Below, piece after piece: positions 1 through 7,534 of a DNA stretch of 20,815 bases. The stretch spans positions 1-20,815 of the forward strand of contig DGWE01000074.1 in assembly GCA_002396065.1 (NCBI GenBank), written 5' to 3'. The stretch's first letter is position 1; each line of letters starts with the position of its first letter. The notes under the pieces are model-generated. The model did not search any database and was not told where the DNA came from. It was given only the letters and a program-made list of their open reading frames with translations. Both the position numbers and the translations under genes were made by a program. The stretch comes from Eubacteriaceae bacterium UBA4266 (GTDB taxonomy: Bacteria; Bacillota; Clostridia; Eubacteriales; Eubacteriaceae).

Positions 1-22
1 GCCTCGTTTGTCGACGGTCTGA

Positions 23-44
23 GACCCGCTCAAATGAGCAGGTC
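23..44. other. Imperfect hairpin downstream of dapL
   Basis: Two ten-base arms (23-32 and 35-44) pair with one mismatch, and an overlapping smaller palindrome GGTCTGAGACC covers 16-26. On the plus strand the hairpin is followed by GATTTTG, a weak U-run; on the minus strand there is no U-run. It could be a weak terminator for a plus-strand gene left of the window or a structured 3' end of the dapL transcript. No gene is visible in positions 1-71. Confidence 0.3.
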
Positions 45-71
45 GATTTTGAAATTTAAGATAATTTTCGC

Positions 72-1253
72 TTATTTCAGCAATTCCACCAAGCGTCTGG
101 CCGCTTCCTTCGTGTCGTCCGGGTCGCCGAACATCGAGAAACGGAAATAGCCTTCGCCGCAGTCGCCGAAGCCTTCGCCCGGTGTGCCGACGATCTGCGC
201 TTCGTTGAGCAGCTTGTCGAAAAATGTCCAGCTGTCCATGCCGTCCGGGCAGGCCATCCAGATGTACGGCGAGTTCTTGCCGCCGCAGTACCACAGACCT
301 AATTCGTCAAGAGCCGCCATAGCAACCTTCGAGTTGTTGCGGTAAACGTCGATGTTCTTCTGAATCTGTTCCTGGCCTTCCGGCGTAAAGACAGCCGCAG
401 CGCCCTTCTGAATGATGTAGGACACCCCGTTGGAACGCGTCGTCCGGTTGCGCACCCACATCGCGTTCAGGTTCATGCCTTCCCGTTCGAGATCTTTGCC
501 GATCACCGTGTAGCCGCAGCGCGTCCCGGTGAAGCCCGCCGTCTTTGAGAAGGAGCAGATCTCAATGGCGCAGGTCCGCGCGCCCGGAATTTCGAAAATG
601 CTGTGCGGCAGTTCCGGATCGGCGATAAAGCATTCGTAAGCCGCGTCAAAAATGATCACCGAATTGTGGGCGTTCGCGTAATCCACCCACGCCTTCAGCT
701 GTTCTTTGTTGAACACCGCACCGGTCGGGTTGTTCGGTGAGCAGATGTAGATCAGATCCGCCTTGAGATCGTCCGTCGGCATCGGCAGGAAGCCGTTGTC
801 CCGTGAAGAAGGCAGGTGGATGATTTCGCGGCCTTCCATGACGTTGGCGTCAACGTACGCCGGATAAGCCGGTTCCATGACGAGGGCCGAGTTCTTCTTG
901 TCGAACAGGTTCAGGATGTGGCTGAGTTCGTCGCTGGCACCGCTGGACACGAAAATTTCGCTGACGTCCAGATCGACGCCCCGTTCCTTGTAGTGACCCT
1001 GAATCGCTTCTCTTAAGAAATCCGCGCCGACTTCCGGCAGGTAGCCGTGGAAGGTTTCTTTCTTGGACTGATCGTCGACCCCTTCGTGGAGCGCCTTGAT
1101 GACCACATCGGCCAGCGGCAGCGTGACGTCGCCGATGCCCATTTTGTAGAGCTTCGCGTCCGGATGGTCCTTCGTGTACGCGCTGACCTTCTGGTCGATG
1201 TTGTAGAACAGATAGGACGAGACGAGCTCGTCGTAATGGTGATTTGGAATCAT
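72..1253 (-). CDS. dapL: LL-diaminopimelate aminotransferase
   Basis: This PLP enzyme (class I/II aminotransferase fold) transfers an amino group from glutamate to tetrahydrodipicolinate, giving LL-2,6-diaminopimelate in one step and bypassing the succinylase and acetylase branches. The product feeds lysine and peptidoglycan synthesis in the cytosol. The Schiff-base lysine is K237 in SFSKTAGFTGTRCGY; SPNNPTGAV (172-180) and the FDAAYE segment (202-207) are cofactor-binding elements. The length of 393 residues is slightly short of the roughly 410 usual for DapL. The start ATG overlaps the stop of dapF by four bases (ATGA), with a GGAGAGG ribosome binding site inside the dapF tail, so the two are translationally coupled. 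It is the last gene of a purF-dapF-dapL unit. DapL is preferred over a generic aminotransferase because of the dapF neighbour and the DapL-like N-terminus. Confidence 0.93.
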   Translation of the reverse strand: MIPNHHYDELVSSYLFYNIDQKVSAYTKDHPDAKLYKMGIGDVTLPLADVVIKALHEGVDDQSKKETFHGYLPEVGADFLREAIQGHYKERGVDLDVSEIFVSSGASDELSHILNLFDKKNSALVMEPAYPAYVDANVMEGREIIHLPSSRDNGFLPMPTDDLKADLIYICSPNNPTGAVFNKEQLKAWVDYANAHNSVIIFDAAYECFIADPELPHSIFEIPGARTCAIEICSFSKTAGFTGTRCGYTVIGKDLEREGMNLNAMWVRNRTTRSNGVSYIIQKGAAAVFTPEGQEQIQKNIDVYRNNSKVAMAALDELGLWYCGGKNSPYIWMACPDGMDSWTFFDKLLNEAQIVGTPGEGFGDCGEGYFRFSMFGDPDDTKEAARRLVELLK

Positions 1254-2050
1254 AATGTTACCTCTCCTTTGTAAACTGTGGTCGCCGGGCCGGTCATGAT
1301 CGCCGCCCCGTCGTCTGTGATTTTAATGTGCAGGTCGCCGCCGTCGAGGGTGACCGTGACGTCTTCATTTTTCGGGCAGAAGCCCTCGGCAACTGCAGCC
1401 GCCGTCGACGCGCAGGCGCCGGTGCCGCAGGCCAAGGTTACGCCGCTGCCCCGTTCCCAAACGCGCATTCTCAGATGATGATCGTCGATTACCTGAACGA
1501 ATTCGGTATTGACGCCGTCCGGGAAAGCCGGATGCTTTTCGACCTTCGGCCCCAACGTCGTCAGCGGTGCTTTTTCGCCGTCTTCGACGAAGATCACCGC
1601 GTGGGGATTGCCCACTGAAACCGGCCGGCAGGTCACCGATTCGCCGTCCACGTCCAGCGTCTTCGGGTCAGACACGTCGACGTGGCCCATGTTGACCGTC
1701 GCGCCGACAGCCACGCCGTCTTTGACGATCAAATCCAATTTCTTGATGCCGGACAAGGTGTCGATCAAAAGGTGGGTCTTGTCGGTGTAGCCGTGATCGT
1801 ACACGTATTTGCCGACGCAGCGGATCCCGTTGCCGCACATTTTCGCTTCACTGCCGTCCGCGTTGAAAATCCGCATCTTAAAATCCGCCTGTTCCGACGG
1901 CGTAATCCAGATCATCCCGTCAGAACCCGCTCCGAAATGGCGTTCAGACAGCCGGATTGACAGCGCCGGCGCGTCGAAATGATCCGGGTCATCGTAGACG
2001 TAAAGATAGTCGTTGCCGAGACCTTCCATTTTTGTAAATGTAAATAACAT
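1250..2050 (-). CDS. dapF: Diaminopimelate epimerase
   Basis: This cofactor-independent racemase converts LL-diaminopimelate, the product of the neighbouring DapL, into meso-diaminopimelate, the direct precursor of lysine and a common peptidoglycan cross-linking residue. Both catalytic cysteines are visible: C72 in MCGNGIRCVGKY and C208 in LACGTGACAS, one in each of the two mirrored DapF domains. The N-terminal MEGLGNDY motif (8-15) and the length of 266 residues fit the family. The ATG at 2050 has a GGAG ribosome binding site about eight bases upstream and lies only 13 bases after the purF stop, so the gene is almost certainly co-transcribed with purF. It overlaps dapL by four bases. Nothing appears truncated. 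Confidence 0.95.
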   Translation of the reverse strand: MLFTFTKMEGLGNDYLYVYDDPDHFDAPALSIRLSERHFGAGSDGMIWITPSEQADFKMRIFNADGSEAKMCGNGIRCVGKYVYDHGYTDKTHLLIDTLSGIKKLDLIVKDGVAVGATVNMGHVDVSDPKTLDVDGESVTCRPVSVGNPHAVIFVEDGEKAPLTTLGPKVEKHPAFPDGVNTEFVQVIDDHHLRMRVWERGSGVTLACGTGACASTAAAVAEGFCPKNEDVTVTLDGGDLHIKITDDGAAIMTGPATTVYKGEVTL

Positions 2051-2063
2051 GCTGTACTCCTGA

Positions 2064-3500
2064 TTATTTTTTACTCTTTTTTTCGCGCTGGGACAACGGC
2101 GTCGAGAACCGGTTCTTCCGGTGATTGGGCGAAACCGCTGTCGCGTAGCGGCCGTCGAAGCAGCCCGCGCAGTAATCGAGAGCCGGCGAAAGCACCTTCA
2201 AATCCTCAATCGGCAGGAAGCCGAGGGAATCCGCGCCGATCATCTCGCAGATTTCGTCGACGCTGTGGTGCGCCGCGATCAAATTGTCTTCGCTGTCGAT
2301 GTCCACACCGTAGTAGCACGGGTGCAGAAACGGCGGCGCGGATACGCGCATGTGGACTTCAGTCGCGCCGGCGTCCCGCATCATCGTCACCAGCCGTCTG
2401 GACGTCGTGCCGCGGACGATAGAATCGTCGACCAACACCACGCGCTTGCCCTTGATGATCGACGAGATTGGGTTCAGCTTGATGTGAACCTGATTGTCCC
2501 GTTCGCGCTGACTCGGCGAAATGAACGTACGGGCGATGTATTTGTTCTTGATCATCCCGATGCTGTAGGGGATGCCCGATTCTTGGGCGTAGCCGATGGC
2601 CGCGTTCAGGCCAGAATCCGGCACACCGATGACCGCGTCCGCTTCGACCGGGTGCGCTTTTGCGAGTGCCCGTCCGGCGTTAACCCGCGCCTGGTGAATC
2701 GGAATGCCGTCGATGATCGAATCCGGTCTGGCAAAATAAATCTGTTCGAAAATACAGCTCTGACGCGGTTTGGTCCCACAGTGTTCTCGGCGGGATGTGA
2801 TCGACCCGTCGGTGCTGAACACGAGAATTTCTCCTGGCAGAATGTCGCGGATAAATTCAGCGCCCACCGCCTGAAGCGCGCAGCTTTCAGAGGCGATAAC
2901 GTAGGTGCCGTCCGCCGTTTTGCCGTAACAGAGCGGTCTAAAACCGTAGGGATCCCGGATCGCCATGATTTTGGCTGCCGACATCACCACCATGGAATAG
3001 GCGCCTTCGATGACGTCCATCGCCTGGCTGACGGCATCTTCAATCGATCCGGTTTTAAGTCTTTCACCGGTAATGATATAAGCAATGGTTTCCGTGTCAC
3101 TGGTGGTGTGGAAAATCGCGCCGTTCAGTTCGAGCTTATCCCGCAGTTTATCGTCATTGGTCAAATTGCCGTTGTGCGCCAGCGCAAGTTTCCCCTTTTG
3201 GTGGTTGACCTCGATGGGCTGGCAGTTGGCCCGAACCTTTTCCCCGGTTGTCGAGTAACGGACATGGCCCACCGCCATCGTACTCGCCGGCATGCGGTCG
3301 AGATCTTCTTTGGAAAAAACGTCGCCGACCAGCCCGAGGTCCTTATGGGAATAGAACAGGCCGTCGTCGTCGACGACAATGCCGCAGCTTTCCTGACCCC
3401 GATGCTGCAGGGCGTAAAGCCCGTAATAGGTCAGCCGCGCTAAATCTTTGCGTTGCGGACTGATCGCGCCAAAAACACCACACGCTTCGTGTATAGACAT
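2064..3500 (-). CDS. purF: Amidophosphoribosyltransferase (glutamine PRPP amidotransferase)
   Basis: PurF makes 5-phosphoribosylamine from PRPP and glutamine, the committed step of purine synthesis. The N-terminal glutamine amidotransferase domain (Ntn hydrolase) starts at C7 in EACGVFG, which would be exposed after removal of a six-residue propeptide. The C-terminal phosphoribosyltransferase domain has the PRPP loop VVLVDDSIVRGTTS (354-367). Four cysteines, C249, C395, C444 and C447, match the ligands of the [4Fe-4S] cluster in Bacillus-type, oxygen-labile PurF. I chose the ATG at 3500 (478 residues): the frame can be extended to a TTG at 3524, but GAGG at a normal distance precedes the ATG and the propeptide then has a sensible length. 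It heads an operon with dapF and dapL and stands apart from any other purine gene in view. The leader carries two possible promoters and a terminator hairpin. Confidence 0.95.
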   Translation of the reverse strand: MSIHEACGVFGAISPQRKDLARLTYYGLYALQHRGQESCGIVVDDDGLFYSHKDLGLVGDVFSKEDLDRMPASTMAVGHVRYSTTGEKVRANCQPIEVNHQKGKLALAHNGNLTNDDKLRDKLELNGAIFHTTSDTETIAYIITGERLKTGSIEDAVSQAMDVIEGAYSMVVMSAAKIMAIRDPYGFRPLCYGKTADGTYVIASESCALQAVGAEFIRDILPGEILVFSTDGSITSRREHCGTKPRQSCIFEQIYFARPDSIIDGIPIHQARVNAGRALAKAHPVEADAVIGVPDSGLNAAIGYAQESGIPYSIGMIKNKYIARTFISPSQRERDNQVHIKLNPISSIIKGKRVVLVDDSIVRGTTSRRLVTMMRDAGATEVHMRVSAPPFLHPCYYGVDIDSEDNLIAAHHSVDEICEMIGADSLGFLPIEDLKVLSPALDYCAGCFDGRYATAVSPNHRKNRFSTPLSQREKKSKK

Positions 3501-3535
3501 CCTTACCTCACAATGCTCTTGCAAATTCTGTAAAT

Positions 3536-3564
3536 ATTATAGAAAACGATTGGTTTATTCCATC
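3536..3564 (-). promoter_or_regulatory. Possible proximal purF promoter
   Basis: A perfect minus-strand -10 hexamer TATAAT lies at 3536-3541, about 36 bases upstream of the purF ATG. The -35 region at 17-base spacing (GATGGA) is poor. Because it sits downstream of the terminator hairpin at 3581-3628, it could give unattenuated basal transcription. Confidence 0.35.
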
Positions 3565-3580
3565 ATAACCTGATAGACAG

Positions 3581-3628
3581 AAAAAAGCAATGCGCAGGGA
3601 AAAAACATCCAAAAACGCCATTGCTTTT
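3581..3628 (-). terminator. Intrinsic terminator hairpin in the purF leader
   Basis: Read on the minus strand, the arms AAAAGCAATGGCG and CGCATTGCTTTT pair over 12 base pairs with one bulged G and are followed by six Ts. There is no minus-strand gene upstream of it for it to terminate, and a good promoter lies directly before it. It is therefore a candidate transcription attenuator for purF or the 3' end of a roughly 50-nucleotide RNA. On the plus strand the T-run is only four. Confidence 0.6.
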
Positions 3629-3637
3629 GACGGCTTT

Positions 3638-3667
3638 ATCTTACTTCACGACCTTCCTTTTTGTCAA
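3638..3667 (-). promoter_or_regulatory. Promoter upstream of the purF leader hairpin
   Basis: On the minus strand TTGACA (3662-3667) is a perfect -35 hexamer, followed after 18 bases by TAAGAT (3638-3643). The predicted start near 3631 lies only a few bases before the terminator hairpin at 3628-3581. Confidence 0.55.
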
Positions 3668-3747
3668 TCCTTTTTTAAGAGACGGGGCCGCGCACTGTTA
3701 AATAACGCTTTCATTTGTAGGAATTCACTTTTTTATTTTTCTTTTTA

Positions 3748-3776
3748 TTTATTTTATTGTAAAATACCTCTATTAT
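3748..3776 (+). promoter_or_regulatory. Weak candidate glnA promoter
   Basis: TATTAT at 3771-3776 is a fair -10 hexamer, with TTTATT at 17-base spacing. If used, the glnA 5' untranslated region would be only about 20 bases. The whole stretch 3720-3790 is AT-rich, so chance matches are likely. Otherwise the 304-base divergent region 3501-3804 holds only the purF promoters and hairpin. Confidence 0.25.
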
Positions 3777-3804
3777 CTAAAAATAATGAAAGGAAATCAC
3801 ATTT

Positions 3805-5028
3805 ATGATCTACGATCGATATTCAGCTGAAGAGGTTCGTCAATTTGTCGAAGAAGATGACGTCAAATTCATCCGCCTCGCCTACACCGACATCTTCGGC
3901 CGTCAAAAGAATATCTCGCTGATGCCCTCCCAGCTCGAGCACGCCTTCAAGGACGGCATCGCGATCGACGCTTCCGCCATCGAAGGCTTTGACCGGGACG
4001 TCCACTCGGATCTCTTCCTTGTCCCCGACCCGTCTACGCTGATGCTCTTTCCCTGGCGCCCCGAACACGGCCGCGTCGTGCGGATGTTCTGCCAGATTCG
4101 AAATCCCGACGGGACGGTTTTCGAACACGATACCCGCAGCCTGCTGATTAAAGCCGTCGAAGACGCTCGGGCCGCCGGGCTGGAATTTTACTTCGGCACC
4201 GAAAAAGAATTCTACCTGTTCCGTCTCGACGAAAACGGCGATCCGACCCACACCCCAATCGACCAAGCCACCTACATGGATATCGCTCCGCTGGACCGCG
4301 GCGTCAACATCCGCCGAGAAATCTGCCTGACCCTCGAAGAAATGGGTATCAGCCCGACCGGCTCTCACCACGAAGGCGGCCCTGGCCAGAACGAGGTCGA
4401 CTTCAATTTTGCGGACGCCCTGACCGCCGCGGACAACGCCATCGCCTTCACTACCGCCGTCCAGGCCGTCGCCGTACAGAACGGCCTCTACGCCGATTTC
4501 GGGCCGAAGCCGCTGAGTAACGAGGACGGCTCGAGCCAGCACATCAACATTTCGGTGCGCGCCGCTGACGGACGGGACTGCCTCGAAAGCATGACCGCCG
4601 GCATTCTCGATCACATTCTCGATATGACTGCCTTTCTGAATCCGACCGAAGCCTCTTATCACAGACTGGGCCACCGGAAAGCGCCGAAATACATTTCCTG
4701 GGATTATCAGAACCGCTCTCAGCTGATCCGCGTCCCGGCCACAACCAACGAACGCTACCGCCGCGTCGAGTTGCGCTCGCCGGACAACGGCGCCAACCCT
4801 TACCTGGCGCTGACCCTGTTAATCTACGCTGGCATCGACGGCGTCGTCCGCGGCCTGAAGCTGCCTGACCCGGTCGACGCGAACCTGTTCACCGCTGAAC
4901 CCGAAATTCTCGATCAGCTGCAGACCCTGCCGGCTTCCCGCTCAGAAGCGACCGGCATCGCCCGCCATTCATCATTCATTCAAGCTCACCTGCCCTCTTC
5001 ATTAATCACCAAATTCTGTCATCGTTAG
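3805..5028 (+). CDS. glnA: Glutamine synthetase family protein (GSI-like, short)
   Basis: Class I glutamine synthetases ligate ammonia to glutamate with ATP in a dodecamer. Family motifs are present in order: IDASAIEGF (54-62), the metal-binding GTEKEFYLF (131-139), HHEGGPGQNEVDF (188-200), the ATP-binding KPLSNEDGSSQH (235-246), NRSQLIRVP (303-311) and VELRSPDNGANPYLA (321-335). Two things are odd. The flap glutamate of canonical GSI (PGYEAP) is replaced in HRKAP by K292, and at 407 residues the protein lacks about 35 C-terminal residues of a standard 440-residue GSI. It may be a divergent ammonia-assimilating GS or a gamma-glutamyl ligase for another amine. The AAAGGA ribosome binding site lies ten bases before the ATG. 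The stop overlaps the ribosome binding site of the ANTAR gene, so the pair is an operon, as known for clostridial glnA with NitR-type ANTAR proteins. The gene symbol assumes canonical function. Confidence 0.8.
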   Translation: MIYDRYSAEEVRQFVEEDDVKFIRLAYTDIFGRQKNISLMPSQLEHAFKDGIAIDASAIEGFDRDVHSDLFLVPDPSTLMLFPWRPEHGRVVRMFCQIRNPDGTVFEHDTRSLLIKAVEDARAAGLEFYFGTEKEFYLFRLDENGDPTHTPIDQATYMDIAPLDRGVNIRREICLTLEEMGISPTGSHHEGGPGQNEVDFNFADALTAADNAIAFTTAVQAVAVQNGLYADFGPKPLSNEDGSSQHINISVRAADGRDCLESMTAGILDHILDMTAFLNPTEASYHRLGHRKAPKYISWDYQNRSQLIRVPATTNERYRRVELRSPDNGANPYLALTLLIYAGIDGVVRGLKLPDPVDANLFTAEPEILDQLQTLPASRSEATGIARHSSFIQAHLPSSLITKFCHR

Positions 5029-5038
5029 GAGGCGGTCT

Positions 5039-5644
5039 ATGCGCATCACGCAAGCATCTCTGAACAATCAACGCGTCTACCGCGTGCTGCTGATTTCCTC
5101 AGCGGAGCGCTTTAGCACTGCCCTTCAGGCCCTGCTGCCCGAACGGCGCTACAGCCCGGTAACCATCGTCACCAACGCCGCAGCCGGGCGCCGAGCGCTC
5201 AACGACCAGCCCTACGACTTCGTCATGATCAATACGCCCCTTCCCGACGAATTCGGCTCAGAGCTGGCCATTCACCTCTCGCAGAACCGCGCCGTCGTGC
5301 CGCTGCTCTTTGTGGGCCGCGACCATATGGACGACATTCACAACCAAGTGGCGGAATACGGCGTCCTCACGCTGCCCAAGCCAGCCACCGGCGAAAACGT
5401 GCGCCTCGGGCTCAGATGGATGGCCGCCTACCGGGAGCGGCTCCGCCGACTGGAGAAAAAATCCGTTTCCCTCGAAGATAAAATGAAGGAAATCCGGCTG
5501 GTCAACAAGGCGAAATGGCTGCTCATCGATCAGAAAAACATGAACGAAATGGACGCCCACCATTTTATCGAAAAGCAGGCCATGAACCACAGCGTCTCCA
5601 AGGGCACTATCGCCGAGGCCATTTTGAAAAATCTATCGGTCTAA
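5039..5644 (+). CDS. ANTAR-domain antiterminator with degenerate receiver
   Basis: ANTAR proteins bind paired RNA hairpins and prevent transcription termination. Residues 14-125 have the layout of a response-regulator receiver, but the phosphorylation chemistry is missing: the acidic pair after the first strand is SS (20-21), the phospho-acceptor aspartate is N65 in MINTPLPDEFG, and only the lysine (K114 in LPKPAT) remains. A basic, probably coiled helix (about 130-150) leads to the ANTAR domain (about 145-200), recognisable from VNKAKWLLIDQKNMNEMDAH and the following AM...IAEAIL pattern. The ribosome binding site AGGAGG overlaps the stop of the upstream glutamine synthetase gene, six bases before the ATG. 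The arrangement suggests nitrogen-responsive antitermination, with the signal sensed by something other than phosphorylation, possibly by contact with the GS-like protein. That last point is inference. Confidence 0.85.
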   Translation: MRITQASLNNQRVYRVLLISSAERFSTALQALLPERRYSPVTIVTNAAAGRRALNDQPYDFVMINTPLPDEFGSELAIHLSQNRAVVPLLFVGRDHMDDIHNQVAEYGVLTLPKPATGENVRLGLRWMAAYRERLRRLEKKSVSLEDKMKEIRLVNKAKWLLIDQKNMNEMDAHHFIEKQAMNHSVSKGTIAEAILKNLSV

Positions 5645-5705
5645 AAACGTAATTTATCTTAAATTTGTCATAATTATAAAATCATATCAAATCATTTGCC
5701 ACATC

Positions 5706-5744
5706 AAAAAGGAGGTCCAACCCAAGGTTAGACCTCCTTTTTTT
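5706..5744. terminator. Bidirectional terminator between the ANTAR gene and hydA
   Basis: AAAAAGGAGGTC pairs with GACCTCCTTTTT, extended by AACC/GGTT after one mismatch. Seven Ts follow on the plus strand and five on the minus strand, so it serves both convergent units. Positions 5645-5705 are AT-rich and contain no gene. Confidence 0.9.
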
Positions 5745-5746
5745 GT

Positions 5747-7534
5747 TTACGCTTCCGGCTCGACCTCCACGTCCTCGTCCAAATGGGGACTCAGCGGCAT
5801 CTGCCACTGATGGTGGTCGGTGTGGAGGTAGCGCTCCGCTTTTTCTGAAAGGGGCTCGCCCAAAAAGTCGCGGTACAGCCGTTGAATCTCCGGATTTTCG
5901 TGGGAGAAACGGATGTTGGCCATCCGATCCAGATTGTGGAGGCGCCGCCCGCGCAGCGCCGCCAGCTCTTCGCCGTCGTGAATCGGCTGACCGCCGCCGC
6001 CCACACAGCCGCCCGGACAGGCCATCACCTCGACAAAATCGTAATGGACCTCGCCCCGCCTAAGCGCCCGAATCAACTTCCGGGTATTGGCCAAGCCGCT
6101 GACCACTGCGGTGCGCACCGGAATGCCGGCGAAATCGTAGGCCGCTTCGCTCCAGGGGTGTGTCCCGGTGCTGAGCACAGTCTTGAAAGCGTCCGGGTTC
6201 GGGTTTTCCCCCGCCGCCAGATAATAGCCTGTGCGCAACGCCGCTTCCATGACCCCGCCGGTGGTCCCGAAGATGACGCCCGCGCCGGTGCTGACGCCCA
6301 AGGGCGAATCGAAGGGTTCTTCCGGCAGGTTGTCGACATCCAGATTCTGAGCGCGGATCATCGCGATCATTTCCCGGGTTGTCAGCGAGACGTCCAGATC
6401 TTGACCGGCGCCGGCGTCGTTGAGACTCGGGATCTCGATTTCCGCTTTTTTCGCCAAACAGGGCATGATCGAAATGGAAAAGATCTTGTCGGCCGGCACC
6501 CCTATTTTTTCTGCGAAATAGGTCTTGGTCACCGTGGCCTGCATACCCTGGGGCGATTTGGAAGTCGACAGCTCGTCGACCATGTCCGGATATTGGGATT
6601 TCATAAACCGCACCCACCCCGGACAGCAGGACGTGAACATCGGGTAGCGGTGCTTTTTCCCATCGGTCATCCGCTTCAAAAACTCGGAGGCTTCTTCCAT
6701 GACGGTCAGGTCTGCGCCGAAGTTGGTGTCGAAGACAAAGTTAAAGCCGCAGCGGCGCAGCGCGGCCGCGAGCCGGCCCGGTGTGGCCCGTTCTCTCGAG
6801 AGGTTCAGCCCTTCTCCCCAGGCGGCCCGCACGGCCGGCGCCACCTGCACGACAGTGACGGTTTCTGGATTGTTGATGGCCTTTTCCCAAGGGTAGACCC
6901 GTTTGCGGTCTTGTCTGCCGTGAAGGGCGCCGGTCGGGCAGTGGGTCACGCATTGGCCGCAGACGGTGCAGTCGGCGTTTTCGATGTGGCGCCCGCCGGA
7001 TACGCTGACGGTGGTGCGCCCGCCGGAGCGCACCAGATCCCAGACGCCAAGGCTCTGCACCTTGTCGCAGATCTGCACGCAGCGCAGACATTTGATGCAC
7101 TTGGATTCCTCCCGGATCAGCGGAAAGTCTTGAGGCCACCTGTTTTCCGGCACTTCCTTGCGGTACAGGCTTTCCTCAATGCCCAAATCGAAACAAGCAC
7201 GCTGCAGCGCACAGTTTCCATTTCTCGAACAGGTCGTGCAGTGGCTGTCGTGCTGGGACAGGATCAGCTGAAGGTTGATCCGTCTAGCCTCCTGCACCCG
7301 GGGCGAGTTCGTGTAGATGACCATCCCGGGGTACACCTTGTTGTTGCAGGCTGTGATCAGCCGCTCTTCCCCTTCGACCTCGACGACGCAGACCCGGCAG
7401 GCGCCGATTTCGTTGATGTCCTTTAAAAAGCACAGGTGGGGCAGCGGCCAGCCGGTTCTTTCGCAGGCTTCCATGATGGTGATGTCCGAAGGGATATGAT
7501 AGACGAAGCCGTTGATTGTCACGCGCATTACCAT
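5747..7534 (-). CDS. hydA: [FeFe] hydrogenase catalytic subunit, group A, multi-cluster
   Basis: This enzyme reduces protons to H2, or the reverse, at an H-cluster in the cytosol. The 595 residues show an N-terminal plant-type [2Fe-2S] domain (C35, C46, C49, C63), a His-Cys3 [4Fe-4S] site (H95, C99, C102, C108), a two-cluster ferredoxin domain (C146/149/152/156 and C189/192/195/199), and the three H-cluster signatures TSCCPGW (301-307), MPCLAKKAE (357-365) and MACPGGCVGGGGQP (504-517), with the small-subunit-like C-terminus included. All ligands and the proton-transfer cysteine are intact. The ATG at 7534 has GGAGG eight bases upstream and overlaps the previous gene by seven bases; a second ATG at 7528 forms a TAATG overlap and is an alternative. 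With its flavoprotein partner it probably oxidises NAD(P)H, perhaps together with ferredoxin. The maturases HydEFG are not in this window. Confidence 0.95.
   Translation of the reverse strand: MVMRVTINGFVYHIPSDITIMEACERTGWPLPHLCFLKDINEIGACRVCVVEVEGEERLITACNNKVYPGMVIYTNSPRVQEARRINLQLILSQHDSHCTTCSRNGNCALQRACFDLGIEESLYRKEVPENRWPQDFPLIREESKCIKCLRCVQICDKVQSLGVWDLVRSGGRTTVSVSGGRHIENADCTVCGQCVTHCPTGALHGRQDRKRVYPWEKAINNPETVTVVQVAPAVRAAWGEGLNLSRERATPGRLAAALRRCGFNFVFDTNFGADLTVMEEASEFLKRMTDGKKHRYPMFTSCCPGWVRFMKSQYPDMVDELSTSKSPQGMQATVTKTYFAEKIGVPADKIFSISIMPCLAKKAEIEIPSLNDAGAGQDLDVSLTTREMIAMIRAQNLDVDNLPEEPFDSPLGVSTGAGVIFGTTGGVMEAALRTGYYLAAGENPNPDAFKTVLSTGTHPWSEAAYDFAGIPVRTAVVSGLANTRKLIRALRRGEVHYDFVEVMACPGGCVGGGGQPIHDGEELAALRGRRLHNLDRMANIRFSHENPEIQRLYRDFLGEPLSEKAERYLHTDHHQWQMPLSPHLDEDVEVEPEA

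Noticed and set aside
2121..3443. 440-codon open frame on the plus strand opposite purF
   Set aside because: It is exactly antisense to a complete purF with all catalytic motifs, is arginine-rich with no recognisable domain, and lacks a ribosome binding site.
3501..3668. Guanine riboswitch or PurR box upstream of purF
   Set aside because: No purine-riboswitch core and no paired PurR-box-like repeats are visible.
3640..3804. ANTAR dual-hairpin target in the glnA leader
   Set aside because: I looked for paired hairpins with A1/G4 hexaloops followed by a terminator on the plus strand and found none; the only terminator-like hairpin works on the minus strand.
3590..3808. 72-codon plus-strand frame in the purF-glnA intergenic region
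   Set aside because: No ribosome binding site; it runs through the terminator hairpin and AT-rich promoter DNA and overlaps the glnA start.
3823..4674. 283-codon minus-strand frame inside the glutamine synthetase gene
   Set aside because: Antisense shadow; composition is typical of a reversed coding frame and no family is recognisable.
5882..7426. 514-codon open frame opposite hydA
   Set aside because: It is a mirror frame of the hydrogenase caused by GC-rich third positions; no domain or ribosome binding site.
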